From Thiohalocapsa sp. PB-PSB1 (GTDB taxonomy: Bacteria > Pseudomonadota > Gammaproteobacteria > Chromatiales > Chromatiaceae): a stretch of DNA of 64,000 nucleotides. The position numbers were made by a program, and so were the translations under genes. This document shows, piece by piece, positions 1-8,073 of the stretch (position 1 is its first letter; each line of letters starts with the position of its first letter). Location of the stretch: positions 6,882,001-6,946,000 of the forward strand of contig CP050890.1 of the NCBI GenBank assembly GCA_016745215.1. Reading direction: 5' to 3'. The notes below the pieces were generated by a model. It was not told the origin of the DNA, did no database searches, and saw nothing but the letters and a program-made list of their open reading frames with translations.

Positions 1-59
1 GCACCGCAGGGGTTAAAGAGTTTCACCACGGGTTCGAAGTCAATCTCGTCTTCGGTGCC

Positions 60-165
60 GTAATAATAAAAGGACACCCGTAATAATAAAAGGACACCCA
101 AATAATAATAAAAGGACACCAATAATAAAACACCAATAATAAAAGGACACCCACTTTAATTCGAA
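60..165. repeat. Tandem AATAATAAAAGGACACC array
   Basis: Four to five imperfect copies of a 17-20 base unit containing AATAATAAAAGGACACC run head to tail, AT-rich against a GC-rich background. Further degenerate copies (AAAAGGGCACCCACT, AAAAGAACACCCACT) follow near 284 and 337. The array abuts a transposase remnant, so it is probably the decayed end of a mobile element rather than a CRISPR: there are no unique spacers. Confidence 0.8.
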
Positions 166-386
166 AATGTAAGGATTCACCGCAGAGAGCCGAGTGCGCA
201 GAGCGGCCAAGGTGCCTACCAGCCGTGGGAGCCGGTCGGCGTAGGAGCCCGCTTGCGGGCGACCCAGCAAGAAAAGAAAAGCAAGAAAAGGGCACCCACT
301 GTAGTTCACTTTAAAGGAACAAAGGAAACATAAAAGAAAGGAAAAGAACACCCACTTTACTTCGCAATTAAAGTGGGTGTCCTTTT
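141..386. repeat. Inverted repeat closing the transposase remnant
   Basis: A perfect 21-base inverted repeat pairs 141-161 with 366-386; the core is AAAGGACACCCACTTTAA. The right arm touches the stop codon of the minus-strand transposase fragment that follows. The 200 bases between hold further degenerate copies and no convincing gene. Positions 1-59 show nothing recognisable. Confidence 0.7.
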
Positions 387-1043
387 TTAGTGATGCGCAC
401 CGAGATCCGTTTCGGCATGCCGGCGCAGGGCCTTGGCTTCGTCGGCGGTGCTCTGAATCACCTCCACGGCGAGGCCCGTGCAGGCATCTTCCAGCGCCGC
501 CGTCCAGGTCGCCGCAGAGCGATCCGCGGCGTACCCCTCCAACAGAATGAAGTTCGACACCGGCTCGATGGCCACCAAGCAGGCCCCCGGATGGAACGTT
601 TCGTCCTCGCACACCGTCACTTGCCGAGGCGCCATGCCCTCGCCAAGTGTCGTGCGCTGCGCCTCAGCCTCCGTGACCAAGGCCGCTTCCAGGGCCGCAT
701 TGAGCTTGTGTTGCGCGCCGTCGCTCACCCCGACGAAGGCCGAAAGCCCACTCAGCTCTAGAAATTCACTCACCAGCCGGGTGCCGCCCGCTGCCCGCAA
801 CCTGATACTGAAGTGCGCCGCTATCAGCATCCGGTGCAACCACGACATCCCCTCCGGGGTGCGTACGAACGCCACCAGACCGGCTGGCGCATCCCCAAGC
901 GGTTGCTCATGGCACCACTCCAGCAGGGTGCTGCGCGCCACGCCCAAAGCGGCAGCCACCTCGCGTTGCGTCTCGCCGGCTGCCAACCGTGACTCGGCAG
1001 CAGCGATGTGTTCGGCTTGCTCCAAGCGCGTGCGTCGCGTCAC
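387..1043 (-). pseudogene. Transposase N-terminal fragment (HTH plus first half of DDE fold)
   Basis: A 218-residue frame opens with GTG. Residues about 10-45 form a helix-turn-helix (GETQREVAAALGVARSTLLEW). A segment near residue 145 (TVCEDETFHPG) and one near 200 (STADEAKAL) look like the first two acidic blocks of an RNase-H-like transposase. The chain stops just after the second block, where the repeat array begins, so the last acidic residue and the C-terminal half are missing. The family is not certain; it resembles large HTH/DUF6399-type transposases. Most likely a dead 3'-truncated copy. Confidence 0.5.
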
Positions 1044-1265
1044 GACCCGATTCCTCGCCCGGGTAGCGCAGCGCCCATGTATGATCTATAGTCAAGCCTG
1101 GCTATCCGATGTCAATTATCTTGTCCGGTCAGCGGTACGAGATGATGAGGGTTCTGCCAAATACCTGCACACCGATTACCAAGCGCTAGGCTCGGACTTG
1201 GCCGGAATTACGAGCAAGGCCATCGGCCCCGCTTCAGCGAGTCATGAGACATGAGGACTGATAAC

Positions 1266-1859
1266 ATGCTGCCAACTTTTAACATGCTGCCACGAGCGAT
1301 TATGGCTGCGGGCCTGCTCGCCCTCTCCGCGACCAACGCTCAAGCGCTTCTTATTCCTCCAACCACTTTCGCCGCTTGGAGCGGGGAACCTATTCAGGTC
1401 GACGACCTGACCTTCACACTCGTTTCCGGCCCAACCGGCTCTACATTTGGTCAAATCACCGAGTCGACCGACCCTACGGGCCTCAACTTCGGCAGTGCAA
1501 TTAGCCCATTCTCGTTTGTCTTCACGGTCGACACGACCCCGGGCATCGTGATGACCGGAGTCACCGTCTTCGACAACAGTGTCGGCGATACCACCCTGTC
1601 AAGTACGGATCTCGCCTCGGTCCTCCGTGCGCCCAGATTCGGCTTTATCAATACACCGTTTGGGACCCTGGACAACCTGACAACCTCGACCTTCACGCTC
1701 GACCTGAATGACCAAGCTGGCGGTAACGTCTCAGTGTTCGGCTATGGGGCATACTTCGACACGGCGGAAGCCCCGATGCCGCTGCCAGCTACCGCATGGA
1801 TGCTGATCACCGGGATCGGCCTGCTTGCCGCGGTGGCTCGGAAGCGTCGCGTCGCGTGA
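1266..1859 (+). CDS. Exported VPLPA-CTERM sorted protein
   Basis: A 197-residue secreted protein. It has an N-terminal signal sequence (ending near NAQA), a Ser/Thr/Gly-rich middle of unknown function, and a C-terminal tripartite sorting signal: the MPLPATAW motif, a hydrophobic helix and an RKRR cluster. This is the PEP/VPLPA-CTERM signal recognised by exosortase/archaeosortase-type enzymes in biofilm- or EPS-forming Gram-negatives. No exosortase is in the window. Start chosen at 1266 because GAGG at 1253 is 9 bases upstream; an ATG at 1251 would add five residues. Two hairpins follow. Confidence 0.8.
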   Translation: MLPTFNMLPRAIMAAGLLALSATNAQALLIPPTTFAAWSGEPIQVDDLTFTLVSGPTGSTFGQITESTDPTGLNFGSAISPFSFVFTVDTTPGIVMTGVTVFDNSVGDTTLSSTDLASVLRAPRFGFINTPFGTLDNLTTSTFTLDLNDQAGGNVSVFGYGAYFDTAEAPMPLPATAWMLITGIGLLAAVARKRRVA

Positions 1860-1892
1860 CAAGGGGCGAATGGACTGCCGAGGGTCGCGTCA

Positions 1893-1958
1893 GCCCGCTT
1901 GGAAGCGGGCGGGACTTCGGGGTGCGCGGCCCGCCACCGTATGACGCTAGGGCGTCAT
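1893..1958 (+). terminator. Two hairpins after the VPLPA-CTERM gene
   Basis: GCCCGCTT/AAGCGGGC (1893-1910, 2-base loop) and ATGACGC/GCGTCAT (1941-1958, 4-base loop) are perfect stems. Neither has a strong T-run, so termination is plausible but not certain. Confidence 0.45.
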
Positions 1959-2035
1959 GATAGGGTTGGATGGGCATAACGCACTAACATACCAAGAGGT
2001 TCTCTCCCTCTCATAGCCCCTCCCATTTCACACAG

Positions 2036-2280
2036 CTAAGCTAGGTCGTGAACATCTCTTGGGGGAATCGCACCACCATCGGTGATGTCGCGCCTGAGTC
2101 TGAGCCAGAGCGTCCTCGTGCCCCGTTCGCCGTCGCCCTTGCACCCGAGAATACGACCGATGCCGGCGATCAGGCGGATGACGGTGTTGAGCGTCGGCGC
2201 GTGCTTGGGCGGGCGCTTTTTGGACAGGATGTAGGCGGCCTGCCATTCCGCGGGAGAGAACAGTAACGCCGCATCGCGGT
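2036..2280 (-). pseudogene. IS4-family transposase C-terminal remnant
   Basis: Read on the minus strand, the frame encodes EWQAAYILSKKRPPKHAPTL followed by a GxxxGCKGDGERGTRTLW stretch, the typical C-terminal tail of IS4-type DDE transposases. It ends at a TAG at 2036. Upstream sequence drops out of frame near 2280-2430, so only the tail survives. No catalytic residues remain. Confidence 0.5.
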
Positions 2281-2438
2281 CCGGGCTGATGCGCCTGGGG
2301 CGGCGCTGGCTTGCTGTTGCGCAGCGCTCAACTCACCCTCGGCCGACACCCGCAATCGTGGCTGTACCGCCAGTTCAAGGCAAGGTTGAGGACTGCATTG
2401 AATCCGCATTCCGAAGTTTTTCGCCGTCATGGCGCCTC

Positions 2439-2777
2439 CGGAAACTTCTGCGCGTTCTGGTTCACGGATTCAGGTAGCAAGGCAAATCCAACCGACGCGT
2501 AAAAGGCGCGCGGCTGACTTGCGTCGTTATGTCCGCAATGGGTCGTGACCTGCCGTTCGCTCCTACCTCTTTTTCGGGGCAGTGTAAAAAATTCTGACAC
2601 CGCATATAAGCAAACGGTGTAGGTCCGCAACGGGTCGTAAGCGGACCTGAAACAGAATGTCGGATTCTGTTTCAGAGTGCTTTTTTCCCTGCATTCTGTC
2701 CCGGACACAAACGGATCATTTTGACAGGAGGCTCCCACCCCAAAGAACAGCGACAACTAACCGGCCAAGATAGTTGT
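2439..2777. other. Gene-free stretch with faint repeats
   Basis: No supported gene. Repeated phrases such as CGGATTCTGTTTCAG and CGCAACGGGTCGTAAGCGGACC look like old intergenic repeat or transposon debris. Nothing further can be assigned. Confidence 0.3.
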
Positions 2778-2925
2778 CGCTGACCGGACAAGATAATTGA
2801 CATCGGATAGCCGGAGGTGCTTCTGCTCGGTCAGCATCGTCGGACGGGTTCGGGAACGCGATGCCGTAGGCGTTCTTGATGCTGTCTCCGAGCCCGTCGT
2901 TGTTGCGAAAACGTGCGAAAACGGG

Positions 2926-3032
2926 GACTGCGAAAACGGGGACAGACTACCTTTTTCAGCATGAGCGCGATTCTGTAAAACGTGGAAAACGTGGTCTGTC
3001 CCCGTTTTCCCGCCGTCCCCGTTTTCCCGCCG
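2926..3032. repeat. REP-like inverted cluster (GAAAACGGGGACAGAC)
   Basis: GAAAACGGGGACAGAC at 2932-2947 is the exact inverse of 2994-3009. Extra direct copies of CGAAAACGGGGAC lie to the left and of CCGTCCCCGTTTTC to the right, forming a REPIN-like palindrome with a 46-base centre. Such arrays are dispersed by REP-associated tyrosine transposases; remnants of that family lie at 51.1 and 54.6 kb. The flanks up to 3375 hold no supported gene. Confidence 0.7.
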
Positions 3033-3375
3033 TTTTCCCGCAAGGGCATCGCATACGCCGTAGCGACGAGTGTCTTGGCGTCCATGGTGCTCTCCTCAAA
3101 GGGTTGAACGTGTGATGGCGTCGCGCATTGGGCAGAGCAAATCGGTGGCAGGGATGGCGCTTCCGTGACCTGCGCGCGACAGTAGGCGCCGTGAGTCAGC
3201 AGCACCCAACCGAGCAGAAACGCCGATATCTTGAAAGAAAAGTCGATCCGCGGCGAGGCGGTCTCGGGTGATGCATTTCGACAGTATCCCCATCATCGTC
3301 CGATCTCTGTTTCTGCTCTCGTATAAGGGCAATCTCTCTTCGAGTCTTGGAAACCGAATCGAGATGCGGTTCTCG

Positions 3376-4284
3376 CTAGAGGCGATCAACGATTGCCTTG
3401 GCCAGGCGCTCTGGGACCTCAATGGGTGGCCAGTGGGACACGTCCTGCCATTTGTGCAGATCCGCGGACGGGTTGAGCTTCTTCATGCGATCGGCCATCG
3501 CCACAATGCCGTTGGGGTCCTGAACGCCCCAGCAGATGCTGGTCGGCGCAGAAAGCTTGGTCAGTCCGTCGATCCAACGTTGCAGGTTGTCTTTTCGCTC
3601 TTGCTGATAACGCATCAAACGCGGCATCAGACGCCCGCCGTGATATTGGTTGATTTGCGCAATCATCACGTCTATCAGCGCGTCGTTGGGCTGGTGCTCC
3701 TTCGAGAAACTGGAGCGGAGTAAGCCCTCCCACTTCGCATCTGGGATATCTTCCTCCAGCACGGTGTCTGGCGCTGCGAGCATCTCCTTCTGCAGAGGCA
3801 TGAAGTGCACCATGTCGACCATGGTCGACCCGTTCAGAATGATCGCCTGCTTGATCGTGAAGGGCAGCTTGCCCTCTTCGTGACGCGCCATGATTTCGGC
3901 ACCGACCGTTTGCCCCATGTCGTGAATCACGAGCACGACTTCATTCAAGCCTTCGCGGCGGGCGACTTCGATGACACGATCGGCTTGCTGGAACATCGAA
4001 TAGTGGGTTTCGAAGGTACCGTCGGTGGGTTTGTCGCTCTGGCCGAAGCCGAGGAAGTCGCAGATCACCACACGGGTGTGAAGCGCGACGCGGGGAACGA
4101 CGTGCTTCCAGTCGATTGACGAGCCCGGATAGCCATGGGTGAGCAACACCCCGTGACCCGGGCTCTTCGGTGTGCCGGAGGCATGGACGAAGATGTTGTG
4201 GCCGTCGATATTCTCGAAACGGCCCTCGTCTCGCCAGATTTGCAGGTCTTCGAGTGTGGGCACGGTGTTAGAGGCAGCGGTCAT
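3376..4284 (-). CDS. Cytoplasmic alpha/beta hydrolase with Asp nucleophile
   Basis: A 302-residue alpha/beta hydrolase. Visible are the oxyanion loop HGYPGSS (about 50-56), a nucleophile elbow VIHDMGQT with Asp122, an acid Asp256 in WGVQDP and His284 in VSHWPP. An aspartate nucleophile after His is the mark of the haloalkane dehalogenase/epoxide hydrolase side of the fold, not of serine esterases. There is no signal peptide, unlike the two paralogues at 37.2 and 39.9 kb. The start lies in the last unit of a four-copy 34-bp repeat that duplicates RBS and start codon. The substrate is unknown. Confidence 0.85.
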   Translation of the reverse strand: MTAASNTVPTLEDLQIWRDEGRFENIDGHNIFVHASGTPKSPGHGVLLTHGYPGSSIDWKHVVPRVALHTRVVICDFLGFGQSDKPTDGTFETHYSMFQQADRVIEVARREGLNEVVLVIHDMGQTVGAEIMARHEEGKLPFTIKQAIILNGSTMVDMVHFMPLQKEMLAAPDTVLEEDIPDAKWEGLLRSSFSKEHQPNDALIDVMIAQINQYHGGRLMPRLMRYQQERKDNLQRWIDGLTKLSAPTSICWGVQDPNGIVAMADRMKKLNPSADLHKWQDVSHWPPIEVPERLAKAIVDRL

Positions 4285-4400
4285 GAGTGGATCTCCGGGT
4301 GTTAGAGGCAGCGGTCATGAGTGGATCTCCGGGTGTTAGAGGCAGCGGTCATGGGTGGATCTCCGGGTGTTAGAGGCAGCGGTCATGGGTGGATCTCCGG
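4265..4400 (-). repeat. Four 34-bp repeats, each carrying an RBS and ATG
   Basis: Four tandem 34-base units place an ATG (minus strand) at 4284, 4318, 4352 and 4386, each preceded by CCGGAGATCCAC. Because 34 is not a multiple of three, each upstream ATG opens a 16-codon frame (MTAASNTRRSTHDRCL) whose TAA lies just inside the next unit. Only the ATG at 4284 reads the hydrolase. The units differ at one base (ACTC or ACCC before ATG). Confidence 0.9.
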
Positions 4401-4422
4401 GTCCGGCCCTCTCAGGAGCGTG

Positions 4423-5478
4423 TCACCCAGCGTCGGGCCAACGGATCGGCTTCGTCGTGAACGGCGGGATCGGTTCGTGGCGCTGCCTCAGTCCACTTTG
4501 GCGCAGCCGCCAGACAAACTGGTCGAATCTGTCTTGTCCGAAGAAGGGCTCGCCGTTGAAGATGAACAACGGAACACCGCCGTGGCCGGCTTGCACCTGG
4601 ATCTGGCTATTTTCCAACCAAACCGCATCCACCTTTTCCGGGTTCTGTTGGATGAACCTTATCGCCTCATCGTAATCGAGGCCTTCGATGCTGTTGAAAC
4701 GCTCTTTTACATGGGCTGGCCAATGTTCTTCCTGATTACCGAAGATCAGATGCGACAACTGGTTGACGCATTCGAGACTCTTTGCCTGCATCTGGGCATA
4801 GGCGCACAGGCGAACGACCCAGCCGATATACGGTTGCTTTTCCGGCGGATGAACGTACTGCCAGTTCTCCCCGTGGACGGGGTGGATGTTCTGCCAAATC
4901 GGATCAGGCGTTGGCCACTTGAAAGGCACACCGTTAAAGTGTGCACTGCGTACCGTATCCCACATGGCGTCCGGCAATTTATACCAGACTCCGAAAGCGC
5001 CCCCGGCCGAACCGCTGCCGCCCTTCGTGGAACGAACCGCAATCGGCATAACCGGGCGAACCCTGAGGTCGATATTATAATTTGAATGCAGCCAAACCAA
5101 TCGCTGCAGCACAAGATAGCTATAGGGGCTGCGCATCGACCAGATCACGTCTACCTTGAGCGGTTCGTCCAGATTCGACTGAGGCGAAAGAGGAACAGGC
5201 GGTTGCTTTTCCGGCGGGTGCAGGCCGTCCCAATAATGACTAAAGAGAAAATTGTCCTTCGGCACCGGTGGGTCATCAGTATCGGACAAAGGTGGCAAAT
5301 CCGGAACTGCAGGGTCATCTGGCCAAGTCGCGTCTTCAGCGTCGAGGCTATCGATCAACTCAGGTGTTACCGGAAATGGTGGGGAGACAGTCTGCGCCTG
5401 TGTGCCGAGCGTCACGGCCAACATGAGCGCTGCCGTGAGGCCACCAGTAATCGCCGTTTTCTTCGTTGGAGATATCAT
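4423..5478 (-). CDS. Exported DsbA-fold protein, HCCA-isomerase/kappa-GST-like
   Basis: A 351-residue protein with a signal peptide (ending GTQAQ) and a DsbA-like thioredoxin domain. WSMRSPYSYLVL (about 116-127) replaces the CxxC redox motif with SPYS, as in 2-hydroxychromene-2-carboxylate isomerases and kappa-class glutathione transferases, and HGGVPLFIFNGEPFFGQDR is the cis-Pro/C-terminal signature. A thiol-disulfide role is unlikely; isomerase or glutathione-dependent chemistry is inferred. The start at 5478 fits a signal peptide and an AAGGTG site; the frame stays open to 5883 but the extra part overlaps the divergent AraC gene. The homologue at 8074-9177 is similar throughout. Confidence 0.75.
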   Translation of the reverse strand: MISPTKKTAITGGLTAALMLAVTLGTQAQTVSPPFPVTPELIDSLDAEDATWPDDPAVPDLPPLSDTDDPPVPKDNFLFSHYWDGLHPPEKQPPVPLSPQSNLDEPLKVDVIWSMRSPYSYLVLQRLVWLHSNYNIDLRVRPVMPIAVRSTKGGSGSAGGAFGVWYKLPDAMWDTVRSAHFNGVPFKWPTPDPIWQNIHPVHGENWQYVHPPEKQPYIGWVVRLCAYAQMQAKSLECVNQLSHLIFGNQEEHWPAHVKERFNSIEGLDYDEAIRFIQQNPEKVDAVWLENSQIQVQAGHGGVPLFIFNGEPFFGQDRFDQFVWRLRQSGLRQRHEPIPPFTTKPIRWPDAG

Positions 5479-5539
5479 CGCTTTCACCTTCGTAGGGGAT
5501 CTCGGCTGCATCAGGACATCAGGCCCAACCGAGTTCAAA

Positions 5540-5580
5540 GTGGCACCAAGTGTACAAGGGGTAGCGCGCAGATTTCTTGC
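5540..5580. promoter_or_regulatory. Possible AraC-type operator in divergent promoter
   Basis: TGGCACCAAGTGTACAAGG lies between the divergent starts at 5478 and 5674. It resembles the TTGGCACCAAATGGTCG boxes near the second AraC gene at 56.5 kb. The neighbouring AraC gene makes an operator plausible; the match is partial. Confidence 0.3.
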
Positions 5581-5673
5581 CTCTTCCTGCCAGATGCCAC
5601 ATAATTTCGGGACACGAGTTAGAGCCTCGACCACAAGGGGCGTGGCCCGAGCACAGCGACCTAAGGCACGAAA

Positions 5674-6684
5674 ATGCGATCGAACCCCCGGATCACGCGG
5701 CTTGCGCACCCCATGGCGTTCCGAGGCCTTCTGGACCGCATGGGAGAGCCCACCGAGCGCCTTTACCGCCAGCAAGGCTTGCCGGTGTTCTGCGAAGACC
5801 CGAGTGCCTTCGTGCCACTGTCGAGGGCTTGGTCGTTCTTCGACGCTGTGGTGCGGCGGGTGGATCCCGGGTTTGGTTGGCATGTCGGTCGCTTCATCGG
5901 AGACAAATCCCTAAACGATAGACTGCTCCAGAGGTTGGAGAAGGCACCGACGCTCAATCTTGCCCTGGGCAGACTGGTGGATCTCATTCGCTTGGAGTCC
6001 TCCCACCTGCAGGTTGGTATCCGTTGCCGCGGTGATGACGTGAGATTTTTCACAGGGTACCCAGGTATTGAGGACGCACCCGGATATCACGTCTCGCAGG
6101 CCTACCAGCTCGGTATCTACATCGACGTCGTCCGGCACTTCGTTGGTCGGAACTGGGTTCCGGCGGAGATGGGTATCCAGTCTTCCACGATCCCCATCGG
6201 ACTGCCCGAGCTGTTCCCGGGCTGCCGAATCCTGAGCGGACAACGCATTGGTTACATCGCCATACCGCGCTCCGAACTACACAAGCAAGCGAACCATCGT
6301 GATCCGGACGTAGCGGACGATTCGTTCGTCATGACCGACAGGTTTGATTACGTGGGTACGCTAGCCGCTATGCTGAGAGCTTATCTTCCGGACGGCTACC
6401 CATCCGCGCGGTTCGCCGCGGGGCTCATGGATAGGTCGGAGCGCACCCTGGCTCGAGAGCTCTCGTCTCATAACCTCACGTACGGTGCGCTCATCGACGA
6501 AGTGCGCTTCAAGAAGTCTGCAGAGATGTTGCGGGAAACAGACGAGCGCATCGCCAACATCGGGTACGAGGTCGGGTTTGACGACCCTGCTCACTTCGCG
6601 CGGATGTTTGTCCGGATAGCGGGTCTCAGCCCCAGGGAGTATCGCAAAGCGACGCAGAATTGCGCCGAAGACGGTGCGGTTTAG
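5674..6684 (+). CDS. AraC-family transcriptional regulator
   Basis: A 336-residue regulator of the AraC subfamily with a large N-terminal ligand domain (about 1-230, Arabinose_bd/OruR-like) and a C-terminal double HTH. The end carries IANIGYEVGFDDPAHFARMF and AGLSPREYRK, the second AraC helix pair. It is transcribed away from the exported HCCA-isomerase-like gene, with about 195 bases between starts, the usual arrangement for a local activator. ATG at 5674 is used; 5713 is an alternative. The effector is unknown. Confidence 0.85.
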   Translation: MRSNPRITRLAHPMAFRGLLDRMGEPTERLYRQQGLPVFCEDPSAFVPLSRAWSFFDAVVRRVDPGFGWHVGRFIGDKSLNDRLLQRLEKAPTLNLALGRLVDLIRLESSHLQVGIRCRGDDVRFFTGYPGIEDAPGYHVSQAYQLGIYIDVVRHFVGRNWVPAEMGIQSSTIPIGLPELFPGCRILSGQRIGYIAIPRSELHKQANHRDPDVADDSFVMTDRFDYVGTLAAMLRAYLPDGYPSARFAAGLMDRSERTLARELSSHNLTYGALIDEVRFKKSAEMLRETDERIANIGYEVGFDDPAHFARMFVRIAGLSPREYRKATQNCAEDGAV

Positions 6685-6905
6685 TGGCAAACGATGCTTC
6701 GGCGAGAAAGCTGAAGCGAGTTTGGCGCAACAATGTTCTAATCCCGTTGCCGTTGTAAAGTTTTTCGCCCAAACCCCCAAGGAACGCTTGTGCCAAACCC
6801 GTCCGGTTGCTGCCCTGTCGGGCGCCAGTCGTCCTATGTCCCAACCCGCTGTCGGCCAGATCCCTCCAGGACTTTCACGGCAAAGCGGATGCGATGCGCT
6901 CAGGC

Positions 6906-7703
6906 TTACTCGATCCGGACCGACTCCATGAGCCTCGGCAGTAGCCGCTGCAAGTGTTGGTCGATTTGGAAGGCTTGCGGCTGACGGGTGTAGGGCCTGC
7001 GGGGATAGAGGCGGTCGTTGACCCAATGTTTCGACCAGCCCGCCGTGGTCTTGATGCATTGCTCCACAAAATCGAACTCCGGATCGGCGACGCGCTGCTG
7101 CAGTTCCATGCAGCCGATGATCACGATGTCGACGTAGGACTGAACGATCGGGTGTCCCTCGTCGGGCGCTTTGAGGGTCTCGGGCTTATTGACGTAGATC
7201 CAGATCTGACTGTCCGCAGGCACCGACGAAGCATCGAGCATCTTGACCGAGTCGGCGGCGACCGACGCCCGGCAATAGTCGATCTCCCGTGCATCGGCGC
7301 TCAGCTTGCCGTCCTCGGGAAACGAGCGATAAAGGGCCGCCACCATCGCGGCCCCCGACGAGCGCTGAACCCCGAGATAACAGGTCGGGTAGACGCCATG
7401 GGTGTTCCACGCCCGCTGAAATCCCGTGACCAAGACCGGCAGATTCTCGCCCGCGTCCGGCTCCGTGCTGCGCTTTGAGGCCGTTTGCATCAGGCTGCCG
7501 TAACCGACGATGAATTGCGGCTTGGCGAGATCGATTGGTGGATGGCAGTTGTTGTCGCCGTTGCGGTTTGCCGCCTGGGCAGCGCCGTAGGCGGGAGCGA
7601 CCGCCGTCGTCGCCTCGCCCACCACCGTTTGCGCCTTTGTCACCAAGGGCACGAGTAGCGTTAGGGCCAGGCAAAAAGGCAGAAATTGTTGGCTAGTCGG
7701 CAT
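6906..7703 (-). CDS. Exported gamma-glutamylcyclotransferase-fold protein
   Basis: A 265-residue protein with a signal peptide (about 1-25, ending VTKAQ). FIVGYGSLM (about 65-73) is the substrate loop of the GGCT/AIG2-like fold, which acts on gamma-glutamyl amines and peptides. The length exceeds typical GGCT proteins because of an N-terminal leader and a C-terminal extension. ATG at 7703 is preferred (AGGA upstream) over a TTG at 7724. Neighbours include two glutathione-transferase-like exported proteins, so a periplasmic gamma-glutamyl substrate is a reasonable guess, not shown. Confidence 0.7.
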   Translation of the reverse strand: MPTSQQFLPFCLALTLLVPLVTKAQTVVGEATTAVAPAYGAAQAANRNGDNNCHPPIDLAKPQFIVGYGSLMQTASKRSTEPDAGENLPVLVTGFQRAWNTHGVYPTCYLGVQRSSGAAMVAALYRSFPEDGKLSADAREIDYCRASVAADSVKMLDASSVPADSQIWIYVNKPETLKAPDEGHPIVQSYVDIVIIGCMELQQRVADPEFDFVEQCIKTTAGWSKHWVNDRLYPRRPYTRQPQAFQIDQHLQRLLPRLMESVRIE

Positions 7704-7720
7704 TGTCCTGCTCAAGGTCG

Positions 7721-7950
7721 TCAAGCGTAATCCAAGCGGTCAAGGATCGCCTTGGCGATCCTGTCCGGCACCCCGAGCGGTGGACAATGGCCGCACTCGG
7801 GCATCTTGTAGCGATTGGTCCGCGGGCGTCGGGCCTTGATCCGGTCGGCGATCGCTTCCGCGGTGATGATGTCCCGGGTGCCCCACCACAGGCTCATCGG
7901 ATCGCCGGCGGTGATTGTCGGAAGCCGCGCCTTGCCGACCGCCCCGCGGG
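7721..7950 (-). pseudogene. Alpha/beta hydrolase C-terminal fragment
   Basis: The last 64 residues of an alpha/beta hydrolase remain: the acid strand as LWWGTRDIITAEAIADR and the catalytic His region as ECGHCPPLGVPDRIAKAILD. This matches the tail of the intact genes at 3.4, 37.2 and 39.9 kb. The rest, including the nucleophile, is gone, and the frame upstream runs into non-homologous sequence. It sits between the GGCT-like and HCCA-isomerase-like genes. Confidence 0.75.
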
Positions 7951-8073
7951 GTTGGTTGGACGGTCCGCGCGTCGACGAAAGCTGCCGATGACGGCACCTC
8001 GGTCTGGCCGAGGTGCCTGTTCTATCCGGCATGCACGAGGTCGTGGATGCCGCTGGCCCTTTGCAGAGCCGCC

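Larger units (their letters stand above)
1101..2811. mobile_element. Remnant segment bounded by a perfect 34-bp inverted repeat
   Basis: Positions 1101-1134 and 2778-2811 are perfect inverted copies, containing TGTCAATTATCTTGTCCGG. Just inside the right copy, 2748-2780, a second related repeat (CCGGCCAAGATAGTTGTCGC) is present, as seen in IS21-type ends with multiple terminal repeats. No matching transposase lies between; instead the segment carries a VPLPA-CTERM gene and an IS4-like fragment. The arms could be two copies of one IS end left after rearrangement. Confidence 0.5.

Noticed and set aside
60..165. Possible CRISPR array
   Set aside because: Units are contiguous with no unique spacers of constant length and no cas genes; it is a plain tandem repeat.
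4423..5883. 486-residue version of the HCCA-isomerase-like protein
   Set aside because: The extra N-terminus overlaps the divergent AraC gene and its promoter and would hide the signal peptide; ATG at 5478 is better.
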